45,051 nucleotides of DNA from Ruminococcus sp. YE282 (lineage in GTDB: Bacteria > Bacillota > Clostridia > Oscillospirales > Acutalibacteraceae), in the NCBI GenBank assembly GCA_900101355.1, contig FMUV01000017.1, positions 1 through 45,051 of the forward strand, in the 5' to 3' direction. Below the pieces are notes generated by a model. That model searched no databases, had not been told where the DNA came from, and was given only the letters and a program-made list of their open reading frames with translations. Positions 8,227-17,387 of the stretch are shown in pieces. Each line of letters opens with the position of its first letter. The stretch's first letter is position 1. The translations under genes were made by a program, and so were the position numbers.

Positions 8227-8268
8227 GTGCATTTGAAGAAAATATTTAACTTTTTTGTTTTGGTTGTC

Positions 8269-8298
8269 TTGACAAATGCTAAACATATATGTTATTAT
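8269..8298 (+). promoter_or_regulatory. Promoter and operator of the element's XRE regulator gene
   Basis: TTGACA (8269-8274) and TATTAT (8293-8298) are separated by 18 bases. The spacer holds the perfect palindrome AACATATATGTT (8282-8293) within CTAAACATATATGTTA. This is a likely operator for the protein encoded immediately downstream. Confidence 0.75.
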
Positions 8299-8328
8299 GA
8301 TTATATCAAAATAAAAAAGGGGCAATTA

Positions 8329-8859
8329 ATGATGGCTATTGGTGAAAGAATTAGATTTTTCCGAAATCTGCGTGGAATGACACAAAAATATTTAGGCTGT
8401 TTAGTAGGGTTTCCTGAGAAAACCGCAGACATCCGTATGGCACAGTATGAATCAGGCACAAGATCGCCGAAAGCAGATTTAACAAATAAACTTGCGGAGG
8501 TATTCGGCATATCTCCCGACGCATTAAACGTACCTGACATTGATTCCTATATCGGTCTTATGCACACTCTATTTACCTTAGAGGATATTTACGGGCTGAC
8601 GATTGAAAAAAGAGACGGCGAGATAATTATGCGTGTTGATCCATTCAACAGCAGAGAAGCACAAAATCTTTTAGACGAGCTTCACGTTTGGTGTGCTGAA
8701 CGTGAAAAATACCGCAATGGCGAAATCAGCAAAGACGACTACGACAAGTGGCGTTATAACTATCCAAAGTACACCAATGTCAATTATGCGAAAGCTCCTT
8801 CACAGGAATTGAATGAAGCTATGGCAGAAGCATTCAAAGACAAACTAAATAAAGATTAA
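8329..8859 (+). CDS. XRE/cI-like transcriptional regulator of the mobile element
   Basis: Two ATGs (8329 and 8332) follow AAGGGG. The frame is open further upstream to 8227, but that stretch contains the promoter, so the start is taken at 8329 (176 residues). Residues about 4-66 form an HTH_3 domain: IGERIRFFRNLRGMTQKYLG, then AQYESGTRSPKAD and LAEVFGISPDAL. The rest has no recognised domain. It is transcribed divergently from xis-int, and operator-like repeats in both promoters suggest it represses itself and the integrase genes. It ends at a strong terminator before guaA. Confidence 0.88.
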   Translation: MMAIGERIRFFRNLRGMTQKYLGCLVGFPEKTADIRMAQYESGTRSPKADLTNKLAEVFGISPDALNVPDIDSYIGLMHTLFTLEDIYGLTIEKRDGEIIMRVDPFNSREAQNLLDELHVWCAEREKYRNGEISKDDYDKWRYNYPKYTNVNYAKAPSQELNEAMAEAFKDKLNKD

Positions 8860-8877
8860 AAGCAAGGCAAAATAATA

Positions 8878-8920
8878 AGAGCTATCAGACTTACAGAAAA
8901 TCTGATAGCTCTCTATTTTT
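8878..8920 (+). terminator. Rho-independent terminator after the XRE gene
   Basis: A perfect 12-bp stem (8878-8889 with 8901-8912) with an 11-base loop is followed by CTATTTTT. Confidence 0.85.
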
Positions 8921-8936
8921 ACAATAATTCAAATAA

Positions 8937-8955
8937 TGTTGCCATTCTGTTGCCA
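8937..8955. repeat. Direct repeats near the presumed element end
   Basis: TGTTGCCA occurs at 8937-8944 and again at 8948-8955, about 60-75 bases from the guaA stop codon. Short direct repeats of this kind flanking an att core can be integrase arm-binding sites. Here that is inference. Confidence 0.35.
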
Positions 8956-9013
8956 ATGAGGATAACAACACAGCAGAAACCGCTTGTTTATGCGCTTTTT
9001 AACGGTTTGGGGA

Positions 9014-10561
9014 TTACTCCCACTCAACTGTTCCGGGGGGTTTTGAAGTTATATCATAAACAACGCGGTTTACGTGGTCTACCTCATTGATTATGCGGTT
9101 TGACACCTTACCGAGAATTTCATAGGGGATTTTTGCCCAATCAGCGGTCATAAAATCATCTGTCACAACTGCTCTTATTGCAACAAGTTCATCGTATGTG
9201 CGTGCATCACCCATTACGCCTACGGTTTTTACGCCCGGAAGTACGGCAAAAAACTGGCTCATTTGTTCAGCATAGCCACACTTATCCATTTCATCACGCA
9301 GTATTGCGTCTGCTTCTTGCAGAATTTTTACCTTTTCTGCTGTAATTTCACCGATTACGCGAACTCCGAGTCCTGGACCCGGGAACGGCTGACGCCATAC
9401 TAACTCGTGAGGCAATCCGAGCTTTTCACCGACAACTCGTACTTCGTCTTTAAACAAGTCCTTAAGCGGTTCAATTATATCTTCAAAATTGATATCTTTT
9501 GGTACACCAACTTGGTTATGGTGTGTTTTAATTTTGGCTGCGTCGCCTTTTCCGCTTTCGATTCTGTCAGGATATATTGTTCCCTGAGCAAAATATCCTG
9601 AGCCGTAGCTCTCGCGAATTTTATTCCAAAATACCTTGTAAAATTCTTCTCCGATTATCTTTCTCTTTGCTTCCGGTTCAGATACGCCCTTAAGCTTTGA
9701 AAGAAATTCATCTTGGCAATTGATACGGACAAAATTCATATCAAAAAGTTTTGTGAACGTTTGCTCAACGTAATCGCCCTCGTCCTTACGCATAAGACCT
9801 TGGTCAACAAAAACACAGGTAAGCTGCTTACCAATAGCTTTGCTTATCAGGGCTGCAGCAACTGATGAATCAACACCGCCTGAAAGACCTAGTACGACAC
9901 CCTTATCCCCTACTTTTTCTCTGATTTGTGCAACAGTAGTGTCGATAAAGCTGTCCATCTTCCATTCGCCTTCGCACCCGCAAACATTATACAAAAACGA
10001 CTTGAGCATCAAATTTCCGTTTTCGGTATGATTTACCTCAGGGTGAAACTGAACGCCATACAGCTTGCGCTCAGGGCATGACATTGCGGCAACCGGACAA
10101 GATGAAGTGGTAGCGGATATTGAAAATCCATCCGGAGCCTTGCTGATATAGTCACGATGACTCATCCACGAAACACCGGTCTCGGGTAAACCGGTAAATA
10201 GAACATCATTTGTGTTATAAGTTGTTATAGTTTTGCCATATTCACTTGAAGACGAATCAACGGCTGAATTAACAACACCACCCAATGAATATGCCATAAG
10301 CTGACAACCATAACAAATACCTAAAATCGGGATACCAAGTTCAAAAATTTCCGGTGTATAGTGCGGAGAAGTTTCATCATATACGCTGTTTGGTCCACCG
10401 GTAAAAATAATACCTTTCGGAGAAATTGCCTTAATCTTTTCAATATCAACTGTATACGGCAAAATTTCACAATAAACATTATATTCGCGCACACGTCTTG
10501 CAATAAGCTGATTGTACTGACCTCCAAAGTCAAGGACAATTACGGTTTCTTTGTTATCCAT
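9014..10561 (-). CDS. guaA: GMP synthase (glutamine-hydrolysing)
   Basis: The protein has 515 residues, full length. It converts XMP, glutamine and ATP to GMP in the cytoplasm. The N-terminal class I glutamine amidotransferase has the nucleophile C83 (GICYGCQ) with H173 and E175 (FHPE). The ATP-pyrophosphatase loop LSGGVDSS is at about 226-233. The GMP synthase C-terminal domain ends in the conserved KPPGTVEWE. It is the last gene of the purC-purF-purB-purA-guaA unit. The mobile island begins just after its stop codon, and the 3' end of guaA is a known integration site for islands. Confidence 0.97.
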   Translation of the reverse strand: MDNKETVIVLDFGGQYNQLIARRVREYNVYCEILPYTVDIEKIKAISPKGIIFTGGPNSVYDETSPHYTPEIFELGIPILGICYGCQLMAYSLGGVVNSAVDSSSSEYGKTITTYNTNDVLFTGLPETGVSWMSHRDYISKAPDGFSISATTSSCPVAAMSCPERKLYGVQFHPEVNHTENGNLMLKSFLYNVCGCEGEWKMDSFIDTTVAQIREKVGDKGVVLGLSGGVDSSVAAALISKAIGKQLTCVFVDQGLMRKDEGDYVEQTFTKLFDMNFVRINCQDEFLSKLKGVSEPEAKRKIIGEEFYKVFWNKIRESYGSGYFAQGTIYPDRIESGKGDAAKIKTHHNQVGVPKDINFEDIIEPLKDLFKDEVRVVGEKLGLPHELVWRQPFPGPGLGVRVIGEITAEKVKILQEADAILRDEMDKCGYAEQMSQFFAVLPGVKTVGVMGDARTYDELVAIRAVVTDDFMTADWAKIPYEILGKVSNRIINEVDHVNRVVYDITSKPPGTVEWE

Positions 10562-10584
10562 TTCTCCACCCTTTCTAAAATCAA

Positions 10585-10619
10585 AGAATACCGCACAAAA
10601 ATGTACGGTATTCTGTTTT
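10585..10619 (-). terminator. Hairpin between purA and guaA
   Basis: A 9-bp stem (AGAATACCG 10585-10593 with CGGTATTCT 10606-10614) follows the purA stop by a few bases. T-rich sequence flanks both sides. It may reduce read-through into guaA or act as an RNA-processing or attenuation site. Confidence 0.6.
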
Positions 10620-11896
10620 TATCTGTAAATTATATCATTTCTTGACGGACCGTTTGAAACCATTGTAATCGGCACGCCAATTTGTTTTTCTGCAAATTCA
10701 ATATATTCTCTGCATTCCTTTGGAAGCTTGTCATATTCCTTAATGCCAGAAATAGAGCATTTCCATCCCTTTAATTTTTTGAGGATAGGTTTGCATCTCT
10801 TAAGTTTTGTAGTAGACGGGAAGTAATCAATTTCTTTACCGTCAAGCTCATAGCCTACGCAAACAGGAATTTCATCAAGGTATCCAAGTACATCAAGCAC
10901 TGTAAATGCAACCTGAGTTGCACCCTGAACCATACAACCGTAGCGTGTTGCAACAAGGTCAAGCCAACCCATACGGCGAGGTCTTCCGGTAGTTGCACCA
11001 AATTCACCGCCGTCGCCGCCGCGTCTGCGAAGCTCATCTGCTTCATCTCCAAAAATTTCAGAAACAAATTCACCTGCACCAACAGCACTTGAATATGCTT
11101 TTACAACAGTAATAATTTCTTTGATTTCATACGGTGGAATTCCTGCACCAACAGCGCCGTAACCTGCAATTGTATTCGATGAAGTAACCATCGGATAAAT
11201 ACCAAAGTCAGTATCTTTTAATGAGCCGAGCTGACCCTCAAGAAGAATATTTTTTCCTTCTTTTAACGCATTATGTATAAACATAAACGCATCGCCAACA
11301 TATGGAGCAAGAAGTTCTCTGTATTCCATCAACTTACCAAAAATCTCCTGCTCTGATATTTCAGGTTTATTATAGAGATTTTTAAGCATTGCATTTTTAA
11401 TTTCAAGAGCATGATGAATTTTTTCTTTCAATGAATCAGGGTCATCATATAACTCGTTTATTTGAAAACCGATTTTAGAATATTTATCAGAATAGAACGG
11501 AGCTATGCCGCTTTTGGTAGAACCGAAAGAATTTTTGCCCAAACGCTCTTCTTCATAGCAATCAAAGGCTACATGATAAGGCATTACAATTTGTGCTCTA
11601 TCGGAAATTATTATATTTGGCTCAGGCACGCCGCGCTTTTTTAAATCATCAATTTCCTTTACAAAATTCTCAACACTGAATGCAACACCGTTTCCGATGA
11701 TGTTTGTAATATTTTGGTGAAATACACCTGACGGAAGCTGATGTAAAGCAAACTTTCCGTAATCGTTAATTATGGTGTGACCGGCATTTGCTCCGCCCTG
11801 AAAACGGATGACAATGTCACTGTTGTTTGCGAGAACATCGGTAATTTTGCCCTTGCCCTCATCGCCCCAGTTGGCGCCTACAATTGCTTTTACCAT
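10619..11896 (-). CDS. purA: Adenylosuccinate synthetase
   Basis: The protein has 425 residues, full length. It joins IMP and aspartate using GTP, the first step towards AMP. The N-terminal P-loop-like WGDEGKGK (about 10-17) and the GANAGHT-type motif (QGGANAGHTI, about 34-43) are intact. The internal SSNTIAGYGAVGAGIPP and TTGRPRRMGWLD segments are family signatures. It is preceded by purB (58-base gap) and followed by guaA after a hairpin, so IMP is directed both to AMP and to GMP from one transcript. Confidence 0.97.
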   Translation of the reverse strand: MVKAIVGANWGDEGKGKITDVLANNSDIVIRFQGGANAGHTIINDYGKFALHQLPSGVFHQNITNIIGNGVAFSVENFVKEIDDLKKRGVPEPNIIISDRAQIVMPYHVAFDCYEEERLGKNSFGSTKSGIAPFYSDKYSKIGFQINELYDDPDSLKEKIHHALEIKNAMLKNLYNKPEISEQEIFGKLMEYRELLAPYVGDAFMFIHNALKEGKNILLEGQLGSLKDTDFGIYPMVTSSNTIAGYGAVGAGIPPYEIKEIITVVKAYSSAVGAGEFVSEIFGDEADELRRRGGDGGEFGATTGRPRRMGWLDLVATRYGCMVQGATQVAFTVLDVLGYLDEIPVCVGYELDGKEIDYFPSTTKLKRCKPILKKLKGWKCSISGIKEYDKLPKECREYIEFAEKQIGVPITMVSNGPSRNDIIYR

Positions 11897-11954
11897 AAGT
11901 TAAACTCCTTTTTTAAGAAAAATAATCAATTGCTGTAATCACAATTTAAATTTA

Positions 11955-13391
11955 TTAGACGTTAATTTCAGGTTTATCCGATTCAATATCTTTATATTTT
12001 TCAAGAACAGGATTAACATAATCAGAAAGAAAATCTTCGGTCTGTTCCTTTGCCCTGCCAGTATATTTTTCAGGCTGCAAAATATTTTCAAGCTCTTCAA
12101 GCGTTACTCCAAAAGCTTCGTCATTTGCAATTCTTTCAAGAAGGTCGTTTTCTCCGCCTTCTTCTTTTATAACCTTTGAAGCTGCCATTGAATGAACACG
12201 GATCCTTTCATGAAGCTGCTGTCTGTCAGCGCCTCTCTTCTTTACTGCATCCATCATAATGTTTTCGGTAGCCATAAACGGAAGTTCCTTTTTAAGGCGC
12301 TGTTCGATAACCTTAGGATAAACAACCAAGCCGTCAGCTACATTTGCATAAAGTGAAAGTATTCCGTCTACTGCCAAAAATGCTTCCGGTACACTCAAAC
12401 GCTTGTTAGCGGAATCATCAAGGGTTCTCTCAAACCATTGTGTAGCTGTTGTAAAATAGGTATTGAGAACGTCACACATTACGTATCTTGAAAGTGAACC
12501 GATACGTTCGCTACGCATCGGATTGCGCTTATATGCCATCGCAGATGAACCTATCTGATGTTTTTCAAACGGTTCTTCAACCTCTTTCAAATGCTGTAAA
12601 AGACGTATGTCATTGGAAAACTTTGCAGCCGACTGTGCAATTCCTGCCAAAACATTGAGAAATTGAGAGTCAAGTTTTCTTGAATAGGTTTGACCGGATA
12701 CCGGGAAACAAGATTTGTAGCCCATCTTTTCTGCGATTTTTTTGTCAAGCTCTTTGCACTTCTGATGGTCGCCGTCAAACAACTCTAAAAAGCTTGCCTG
12801 AGTTCCCGTTGTGCCCTTTGAGCCGAGAAGTTTTGCCTTTGAAAGCTGATACTCAACGTCCTCAAGATCCATCAAAAGTTCTTGAAGCCACAAAGTTGCA
12901 CGTTTGCCTACTGTTGTAGGCTGGGCAGGCTGAAAATGCGTAAATGCAAGAGTTGGCAAAGCTTTATAAGTTTCTGCAAATTTTGAAAGATTGCGGATAA
13001 CCGTTATCAATTTATTTCTTATGAGCTGCAAGCCTTCTGTCATAATGATAATATCTGTATTATCACCTACATAACAAGAGGTTGCGCCTAAGTGTATAAT
13101 GCCCTTTGCGTTCGGGCATTGAACACCGTATGCATAAACGTGCGACATAACATCGTGGCGAACTTCTTTTTCTCTTGCCTGAGCAACTTCGTAATTTATG
13201 TCGTCAGCATGAGCTTTAAGTTCATCAATCTGAGCCTGCGTTATCGGAAGTCCAAGTTCCATTTCAGACTCTGCAAGTGCTATCCAAAGTTTTCTCCAAG
13301 TTTTAAATTTTTTATCCGGAGAAAAAATATACTTCATTTCCTTGCTGGCATATCGTGATGACAATGGGGATTCATATGTGTCTTTAATCAT
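11955..13391 (-). CDS. purB: Adenylosuccinate lyase
   Basis: The protein has 478 residues in the fumarase/aspartase superfamily. It acts twice in purine synthesis, releasing fumarate from SAICAR and from adenylosuccinate. The signature loop GSSAMAYKRNP is at 281-291. THFQPAQPTTVGKR (about 151-164) carries the catalytic histidine region. The gene lies 24 bases downstream of purF1 and upstream of purA in the same unit. Confidence 0.97.
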   Translation of the reverse strand: MIKDTYESPLSSRYASKEMKYIFSPDKKFKTWRKLWIALAESEMELGLPITQAQIDELKAHADDINYEVAQAREKEVRHDVMSHVYAYGVQCPNAKGIIHLGATSCYVGDNTDIIIMTEGLQLIRNKLITVIRNLSKFAETYKALPTLAFTHFQPAQPTTVGKRATLWLQELLMDLEDVEYQLSKAKLLGSKGTTGTQASFLELFDGDHQKCKELDKKIAEKMGYKSCFPVSGQTYSRKLDSQFLNVLAGIAQSAAKFSNDIRLLQHLKEVEEPFEKHQIGSSAMAYKRNPMRSERIGSLSRYVMCDVLNTYFTTATQWFERTLDDSANKRLSVPEAFLAVDGILSLYANVADGLVVYPKVIEQRLKKELPFMATENIMMDAVKKRGADRQQLHERIRVHSMAASKVIKEEGGENDLLERIANDEAFGVTLEELENILQPEKYTGRAKEQTEDFLSDYVNPVLEKYKDIESDKPEINV

Positions 13392-13415
13392 ACTGTAATT
13401 CCTTTCATATACAAG

Positions 13416-14876
13416 TCAGCACTTGCTTTTATTATCAAAATTCATTCCGCCGCGTTCCTTGCCTTTGAATGTTTCCTTAGTAGTAGCAGCAGGATATTTG
13501 CCTGTAAAACATCCGTCACAAAAGCCTATCGGCGCATAGTTAATCATTTCATGGAGAGAATCAACTGGCAGATATCCGAGAGAATCCGCACCGCTTAATT
13601 TGGTGATTTCTTCAATCGTGTGATTGCAGGCAATAAGCTCGCCTCTTGACGGAATATCCGTGCCGTAATAACACGGCCACATAAACGGCGGAGAACTGAT
13701 GCGCATATGCACTTCTTTTGCTCCGGCATCACGAAGCATAGTAACGATTCTGTCAACTGTGGTACCGCGCACAATACTGTCGTCAATCATAATAACACGC
13801 TTGCCCTTAACCTTGTCGGCAATAGGGTTAAGCTTTATTTTAACACTCTTCATTCGCTCGCTTTGACTTGGCTTTATAAAAGTTCTGCCAATGTAGCTGT
13901 TTTTAACAATTGCCTTTTCATATGGTATTCCGGATTCTTCGCTATAACCTATTGCAGCGTCTATTCCCGATTCGGGAACACCGATTACCATATCGGCGTC
14001 AACAGGATAAGTACGTGCAAGTATTCTTCCCGCTTGTTTGCGGGCTTCATACACGCTTACACCGTCAATAAAGCTGTCGCTGCGAGCAAAATATATGTAC
14101 TCAAAAATACAAAGTGACTTTTTGGTTTCGCCCAAATCAGGTTTAATTGAGCGAACTCCTTCTTCGTTTACAACAACAATTTCACCGGGTTCTATATCAC
14201 GCACAAATTCTGCGCCGCAAGCATCAAGTGCGGCACTTTCACTTGCAAATACAATAGAGTTATTGTATTTGCCCATGCAAAGCGGTCTGAAACCATGAGG
14301 ATCACGAGCAGCAATAATCTTTCGCGGGCTCATTACAAGGAGCGAATATGCACCCTCAATAACCTGCATAGTTTTTGCGACAGCCTCTTCCACAGAATGA
14401 CATTTCAGTCTTTCACGTGCGATAACATAACAAATAACTTCTGAATCAATTGTAGTCTGAAATATAGCGCCGCGCTGTTCGAGCTGACGGCGAATTTCAA
14501 CCGCATTAGTAAGGTTACCGTTGTGTGCAACCGACAATGTTCCCTTTACATAACGCATAACAAGCGGCTGTGCATTTTCAAGTACAGAGCCGCCTGCTGT
14601 CGAATATCGAACGTGAGAAATTCCCATCTGTCCGTTCAACGAATCAAGAATATTATTGTTAAAAACCTCGGTTACAAGTCCCATATTTTTGTGATAATCA
14701 ATTACACCATCGTCAGATACAGCAATTCCACAGCTTTCCTGACCTCTGTGCTGAAGTGCAAGAAGACCGTTATAACAAGCATAAGCGGGGTTGATTGTGC
14801 CGTCGCTGAACACGCCGAAAACTCCACACTCTTCGTGAAGCCCTTCTGTTGCAAAATTATCGAAAGAACTTTTCAA
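13416..14876 (-). CDS. purF: Amidophosphoribosyltransferase, copy 1
   Basis: The protein has 486 residues. It makes 5-phosphoribosylamine from PRPP and glutamine, the committed step of purine synthesis. C17 in EECGVFGVF would be the N-terminal nucleophile after propeptide removal. The PRPP loop [13 protein letters not shown] is intact. The cysteines in LCIFEY, MWPCYYG and FCDGCFTG match the four ligands of the 4Fe-4S cluster known in Bacillus PurF. A second full purF lies at 20991-22442, so this is one of two paralogs. It follows purC and precedes purB. Confidence 0.95.
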   Translation of the reverse strand: MKSSFDNFATEGLHEECGVFGVFSDGTINPAYACYNGLLALQHRGQESCGIAVSDDGVIDYHKNMGLVTEVFNNNILDSLNGQMGISHVRYSTAGGSVLENAQPLVMRYVKGTLSVAHNGNLTNAVEIRRQLEQRGAIFQTTIDSEVICYVIARERLKCHSVEEAVAKTMQVIEGAYSLLVMSPRKIIAARDPHGFRPLCMGKYNNSIVFASESAALDACGAEFVRDIEPGEIVVVNEEGVRSIKPDLGETKKSLCIFEYIYFARSDSFIDGVSVYEARKQAGRILARTYPVDADMVIGVPESGIDAAIGYSEESGIPYEKAIVKNSYIGRTFIKPSQSERMKSVKIKLNPIADKVKGKRVIMIDDSIVRGTTVDRIVTMLRDAGAKEVHMRISSPPFMWPCYYGTDIPSRGELIACNHTIEEITKLSGADSLGYLPVDSLHEMINYAPIGFCDGCFTGKYPAATTKETFKGKERGGMNFDNKSKC

Positions 14877-14921
14877 AATTACACCGTCCGATTATTATTT
14901 TTTAGATTAGATATCTATAAA

Positions 14922-15629
14922 TTATGCAAGACCTATGCGCTTCATCATCTCTGCATAAGCTTCTTCAACTCCGCCCATATCACGACGGAAACGATCCTTA
15001 TCAAGCTTTTCCTGAGTATCAATATCCCAGAAACGGCAAGTATCAGGTGAAATCTCATCAGCAAGGATTACCTGGTCCTTGTATCTGCCAAACTCAATCT
15101 TAAAGTCGATAAGGTCAACCTTGCACTCTTTAAAGAACTGAATCATAATTTCATTGATTTTAAGAGCCATTTCGGAAATCTTGTCAATTTCTTCTTTTGT
15201 AGCAAATCCGGCAGCTAAAATATGATATTCATTTACCATAGGGTCACCGAGATCGTCATCTTTATAGCAGAACTCAAGAACCGGAGTTTTCATTGGAGTT
15301 CCCTCAGGAAGACCGAGGCGCTTTGAAAGGCTTCCGGCAGCTTTATTTCTTACGATTACCTCAAGAGGTACAATTTCAGCTTTTTTAAGAACAGTGTCTC
15401 TGTCATTGAGTTCTTCAACAAAGTCGGTCGGGATTCCTTTTTCTTCAAGCATCTTAAACATAAAGTTGCTCATACGGTTATTAACTACACCCTTACCGAT
15501 GATAGTACCCTTTTTTTCTCCGTTAAATGCTGTTGCATCGTCTTTATAAGAAACAATGCAGTAATCAGGATTTTCGGTTGCGTATACTTTTTTTGCTTTT
15601 CCTTCATAAAGAAGCTCTTTCTTTTCCAT
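14922..15629 (-). CDS. purC: SAICAR synthetase
   Basis: The frame is open to 15653, but the ATG at 15629 follows GGAGG at 7 bases and starts with the family's usual [16 protein letters not shown], giving 235 residues. The enzyme condenses CAIR with aspartate using ATP. The ATP-binding glycine-rich start, [12 protein letters not shown], and [11 protein letters not shown] followed by [13 protein letters not shown] are all present. It is the first gene of the second purine unit, with a promoter at 15687-15715. Confidence 0.97.
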   Translation of the reverse strand: MEKKELLYEGKAKKVYATENPDYCIVSYKDDATAFNGEKKGTIIGKGVVNNRMSNFMFKMLEEKGIPTDFVEELNDRDTVLKKAEIVPLEVIVRNKAAGSLSKRLGLPEGTPMKTPVLEFCYKDDDLGDPMVNEYHILAAGFATKEEIDKISEMALKINEIMIQFFKECKVDLIDFKIEFGRYKDQVILADEISPDTCRFWDIDTQEKLDKDRFRRDMGGVEEAYAEMMKRIGLA

Positions 15630-15686
15630 TTCAATTCCTCCATATTGCGACAAAATGTCAAAAGAATAAATATCAATACAACATAT

Positions 15687-15715
15687 ATTATAATATAGAT
15701 TTTAAAAATAAGCAA
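15687..15715 (-). promoter_or_regulatory. Predicted promoter of the purC-guaA unit
   Basis: On the minus strand TTGCTT (15715-15710) and TATAAT (15692-15687) are 17 bases apart. Transcription would start near 15680, leaving a leader of about 50 bases before purC. Confidence 0.7.
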
Positions 15716-15831
15716 CTAAAATAGAATTAAAATAATATTTTTACAAAATATACAGAATATAGTTAATTTCAGCAAAATATTTGAGAAATTTATATTCTTT
15801 TGCCTAAATTAATTTAATTTTCAAAAATCAC

Positions 15832-15860
15832 TTGATTTTTTACAAATGATAATGTATAAT
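15832..15860 (+). promoter_or_regulatory. Promoter of the tRNA-Leu gene
   Basis: TTGATT (15832-15837), a 17-base spacer and TATAAT (15855-15860) lie 11 bases before the tRNA. Confidence 0.75.
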
Positions 15861-15871
15861 AAGTTTGTTAC

Positions 15872-15958
15872 GCCGGCGTGTTGGAATTGGCAGACGAGGT
15901 GGACTCAAAATCCATTGCTAGCGATAGCGTGCGGGTTCAAGTCCCGCCGCCGGCACCA
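15872..15958 (+). tRNA. tRNA-Leu (anticodon CAA)
   Basis: The 87-nt class II tRNA has a 7-bp acceptor stem, GCCGGCG (15872-15878) paired with CGCCGGC (15948-15954), and an encoded CCA end. The anticodon arm GUGGA-CUCAAAA-UCCAU gives anticodon CAA. The long variable arm (GCTAGCGATAGCG region) is typical of leucine tRNAs, and the T loop is GGTTCAAGTCC. It has its own promoter and terminator and runs against the purine genes on both sides. Confidence 0.97.
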
Positions 15959-15960
15959 AA

Positions 15961-15995
15961 AGCTGTAAGTTCTCTTGAACTTACAGCTTTTTTGT
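15961..15995 (+). terminator. Terminator of the tRNA-Leu gene
   Basis: A 12-bp stem (15961-15972 with 15977-15988) with a 4-base loop is followed by a run of T. Confidence 0.9.
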
Positions 15996-16061
15996 TTTAA
16001 GTAACTTAAATTTAAAATTAGATATATTACACTTTAAATAATTTTGATGTATAGATGTATA

Positions 16062-16097
16062 AAAGCAGGTGAACAAAAGCTCATGTTCACCTGCTTT
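16062..16097 (-). terminator. Terminator of the purE-purD unit
   Basis: A 14-bp perfect stem (16062-16075 with 16084-16097) lies just after the purD stop, with T residues following on the minus strand. Confidence 0.85.
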
Positions 16098-16107
16098 AAG
16101 TTTTATC

Positions 16108-17373
16108 TTATTTTGTTTTGCCGATATCATGGCGATAATGAGCACCGTCAAAATTGATTTTATCAACTGCCGAATATGCTTTCTTTAGTGCCTCGTCAAG
16201 TGTCGGCGCAACTGCTGTTATACCGAGAACACGTCCGCCATTTGTATAGAACTTACCGTTTTCATACTTTGTTCCTGCATGATAAACTATTGCATCATCA
16301 ACCTGACCTTTATCGTCAAGGCCTGTGATTTCAAGACCTTTGTTATACTTTACAGGATATCCGCCGCTTGCCATAACTACACAAGCTGCTGCTCCGTCAT
16401 ACCATTCAATATCAAGGTCTGAAAGAGTTTCATCAATTACAGCTTCACAAATATCTACCAAATCGGTTTTAAGTCTTGGAAGTACAACCTGGGCTTCGGG
16501 ATCACCGAAACGTGCGTTATACTCAATAACCTTTGGTCCGTTTGGAGTTATCATAAGCCCGAAGTAGAGGCAGCCCTTAAACGGTCTTCCCTCTTTATTC
16601 ATAGCTTCGATGGTAGGTTTAAATATAGTTTCCATACAAACATCTGCAATTTCATCTGTATAGTACGGATTAGGACTAATAGTTCCCATACCGCCGGTAT
16701 TAAGTCCTTCATCATTATCAAAAGCGCGTTTATGGTCTTTTGAACTTACCATAGGCTTTACGCACTTGCCGTCAGTAAAAGCAAGAACCGAAACCTCAGG
16801 ACCTGTCAAAAATTCTTCGATAACGATATTATTACCGGAATCTCCGAATTTCTTATCTTCCATAATTTCCTTAATTGCTTCTACGGCTTCATCAATTGTC
16901 TGAGCTATGATTACGCCCTTTCCTAGAGCGAGTCCGTCAGCTTTTACCACAACAGGAGTCGTATTTTCAGCTTTTACATATTCAATTGCCTTATCAGGGT
17001 CGTTAAACACCTCATATTTGGCGGTAGGTATATTGTACTTCTTCATAAGATTTTTTGAAAAAACCTTTGAAGCCTCAATAATTGCGGCGTTTGCATTAGG
17101 ACCGAATGCTCGGATTCCCTCAGCCTGCATAGCGTCAACCATTCCGTCAGCAAGCGGATCGTCAGGAGCGACAAAAACAAGGCCAATATTATTTTCTTTA
17201 GCAAATTTGACCATGTTTTCCTTATCCATTACTCCTATATTCACGAGTTCGGCATCACGGGAAATACCGCCATTGCCGGGAGCACAATAAAGTTTTGTGC
17301 ATTTTGGACTTTCAAGCAGCTTCTTTATAAGAGCATGTTCTCTGCCGCCTGAACCTATCATTAAAATTTTCAT
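16108..17373 (-). CDS. purD: Phosphoribosylamine-glycine ligase
   Basis: The frame is open to 17421, but the ATG at 17373 follows GAGGT and starts with the typical MKILMIGSGGREHAL. This gives 421 residues, the normal length. It is an ATP-grasp enzyme that joins phosphoribosylamine and glycine. The ATP-grasp segments VVKADGLALGKGV and EEFLTGPEVSVLAF are visible, as is FGDPEAQVVLPRL near the C-terminus. It lies 14 bases downstream of the AICAR transformylase gene and ends the first purine unit at a terminator. Confidence 0.96.
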   Translation of the reverse strand: MKILMIGSGGREHALIKKLLESPKCTKLYCAPGNGGISRDAELVNIGVMDKENMVKFAKENNIGLVFVAPDDPLADGMVDAMQAEGIRAFGPNANAAIIEASKVFSKNLMKKYNIPTAKYEVFNDPDKAIEYVKAENTTPVVVKADGLALGKGVIIAQTIDEAVEAIKEIMEDKKFGDSGNNIVIEEFLTGPEVSVLAFTDGKCVKPMVSSKDHKRAFDNDEGLNTGGMGTISPNPYYTDEIADVCMETIFKPTIEAMNKEGRPFKGCLYFGLMITPNGPKVIEYNARFGDPEAQVVLPRLKTDLVDICEAVIDETLSDLDIEWYDGAAACVVMASGGYPVKYNKGLEITGLDDKGQVDDAIVYHAGTKYENGKFYTNGGRVLGITAVAPTLDEALKKAYSAVDKINFDGAHYRHDIGKTK

Positions 17374-17387
17374 ATTATACCTCGAAA

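Noticed and set aside
8227..8328. N-terminal extension of the XRE regulator from 8227
   Set aside because: This stretch contains the -35, -10 and operator; the ATG at 8329 has the AAGGGG site and starts the HTH domain.
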